DNA of 6,854 nt from Comamonadaceae bacterium (lineage in GTDB: Bacteria; Pseudomonadota; Gammaproteobacteria; Burkholderiales; Burkholderiaceae_C), in contig CANHLD010000093.1 in NCBI GenBank assembly GCA_947461325.1, positions 1-6,854 on the forward strand. Reading direction: 5' to 3'. Positions within the stretch are counted from its first letter, which is position 1. Every line of letters starts with the position of its first letter. The notes under the pieces are model-generated. The model searched no databases. It was not told the DNA's origin and was given only the letters and a program-made list of their open reading frames with translations. Below, piece after piece: positions 6,730 to 6,854 of the stretch. Position numbers and translations under genes: made by a program.

Positions 6730-6759
6730 ATAGGGCGATTAAACACTATATCGTCCTAT
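6730..6759 (+). promoter_or_regulatory. Ten-base-pair inverted repeat overlapping the start codon of the last gene
   Basis: The arms ATAGGGCGAT (6730-6739) and ATCGTCCTAT (6750-6759) pair at all ten positions, nine as Watson-Crick and one as a G-U wobble in RNA, with a 10-base loop. The right arm contains the A and T of ATG 6758-6760. There is no T-run after it, so it is not a typical intrinsic terminator. It could be an mRNA hairpin limiting initiation or a dyad operator for a repressor. The spacer 6713-6757 is AT-rich and also contains the palindrome TTAATTAA (6714-6721). I see no convincing -35/-10 pair in it. Confidence 0.35.
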
Positions 6760-6854
6760 GAAACTCATACATTCAAAAGAACTCAGACTTGCTTTGGGTC
6801 AACTGTCATTTATTCTGATGCTGAGTCTGCCACTGCTGACTTTTCCTTCAGGCA
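6758..6854 (+). CDS. N-terminal fragment of a probable exported protein
   Basis: The frame from ATG 6758 is open to the window end (32 codons). It begins MKLIHSKELRLALGQ and then has a hydrophobic run (about residues 16-29, LSFILMLSLPLLTF) ending in PSG. A basic start followed by a hydrophobic core is the pattern of a signal peptide or a single membrane anchor. No cleavage site can be fixed in the visible part. An in-frame TAA at 6740-6742 means the gene cannot start further upstream than that. No Shine-Dalgarno is visible, and the start is inside an inverted repeat. In Burkholderiales I recall a secreted ankyrin-repeat protein after tatD, so that is a plausible identity. Nothing in the visible residues proves it. 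Confidence 0.5.
   Translation, partial: MKLIHSKELRLALGQLSFILMLSLPLLTFPSG

Noticed and set aside
6723..6735. TAATACTATAGGG, which looks like a phage T7 promoter
   Set aside because: It equals the T7 consensus only if seven internal bases are removed, so the spacing is wrong. No other phage or vector sequence is nearby. Chance in AT-rich DNA is the simplest explanation.

Overview
The window looks like ordinary chromosomal DNA from a betaproteobacterium, most likely Burkholderiales and possibly a Comamonadaceae relative with moderate GC. This rests on remembered gene order (ygfZ divergent from mltG-tmk-holB-tatD, then a small exported protein), on the style of the proteins, and on a thioesterase-acetyltransferase fusion. 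The genus cannot be named from sequence alone. No phage, transposon, CRISPR, tRNA or rRNA sequence is visible. Coding density is very high and no gap between genes exceeds about 60 bases.

Left part (1-2268): the 3' end of an unrecognised gene on the plus strand converges on a minus-strand gene for a two-domain protein, a hotdog acyl-CoA thioesterase of the YbgC/FadM type joined to an ElaA-like GNAT acetyltransferase. A 60-base gap separates that gene from a divergent iron-containing alcohol dehydrogenase. The dehydrogenase converges with ygfZ, leaving only 6 bases between the stop codons.

Middle and right part (2275-6712): ygfZ, a folate-binding protein for Fe-S enzyme maintenance, lies on the minus strand. 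Only 12 bases separate its start codon from that of mltG. The plus-strand cluster mltG (peptidoglycan lytic transglycosylase), tmk (dTMP kinase), holB (DNA polymerase III delta prime) and tatD (metal-dependent DNase) has gaps of 5, -4 and 12 bases and is almost certainly one operon. It joins wall-glycan termination, dTTP supply, clamp loading and DNA processing. The pilZ gene often found between holB and tatD in related bacteria is absent here.

Right edge (6713-6854): a short AT-rich spacer holds a 10-bp inverted repeat that covers part of the next start codon. The 5' end of a gene with a signal-peptide-like N-terminus follows and runs off the window.

I found no convincing undescribed system. 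The points most worth a second look are the thioesterase-GNAT fusion, the inverted repeat over the last start codon, and the missing pilZ.
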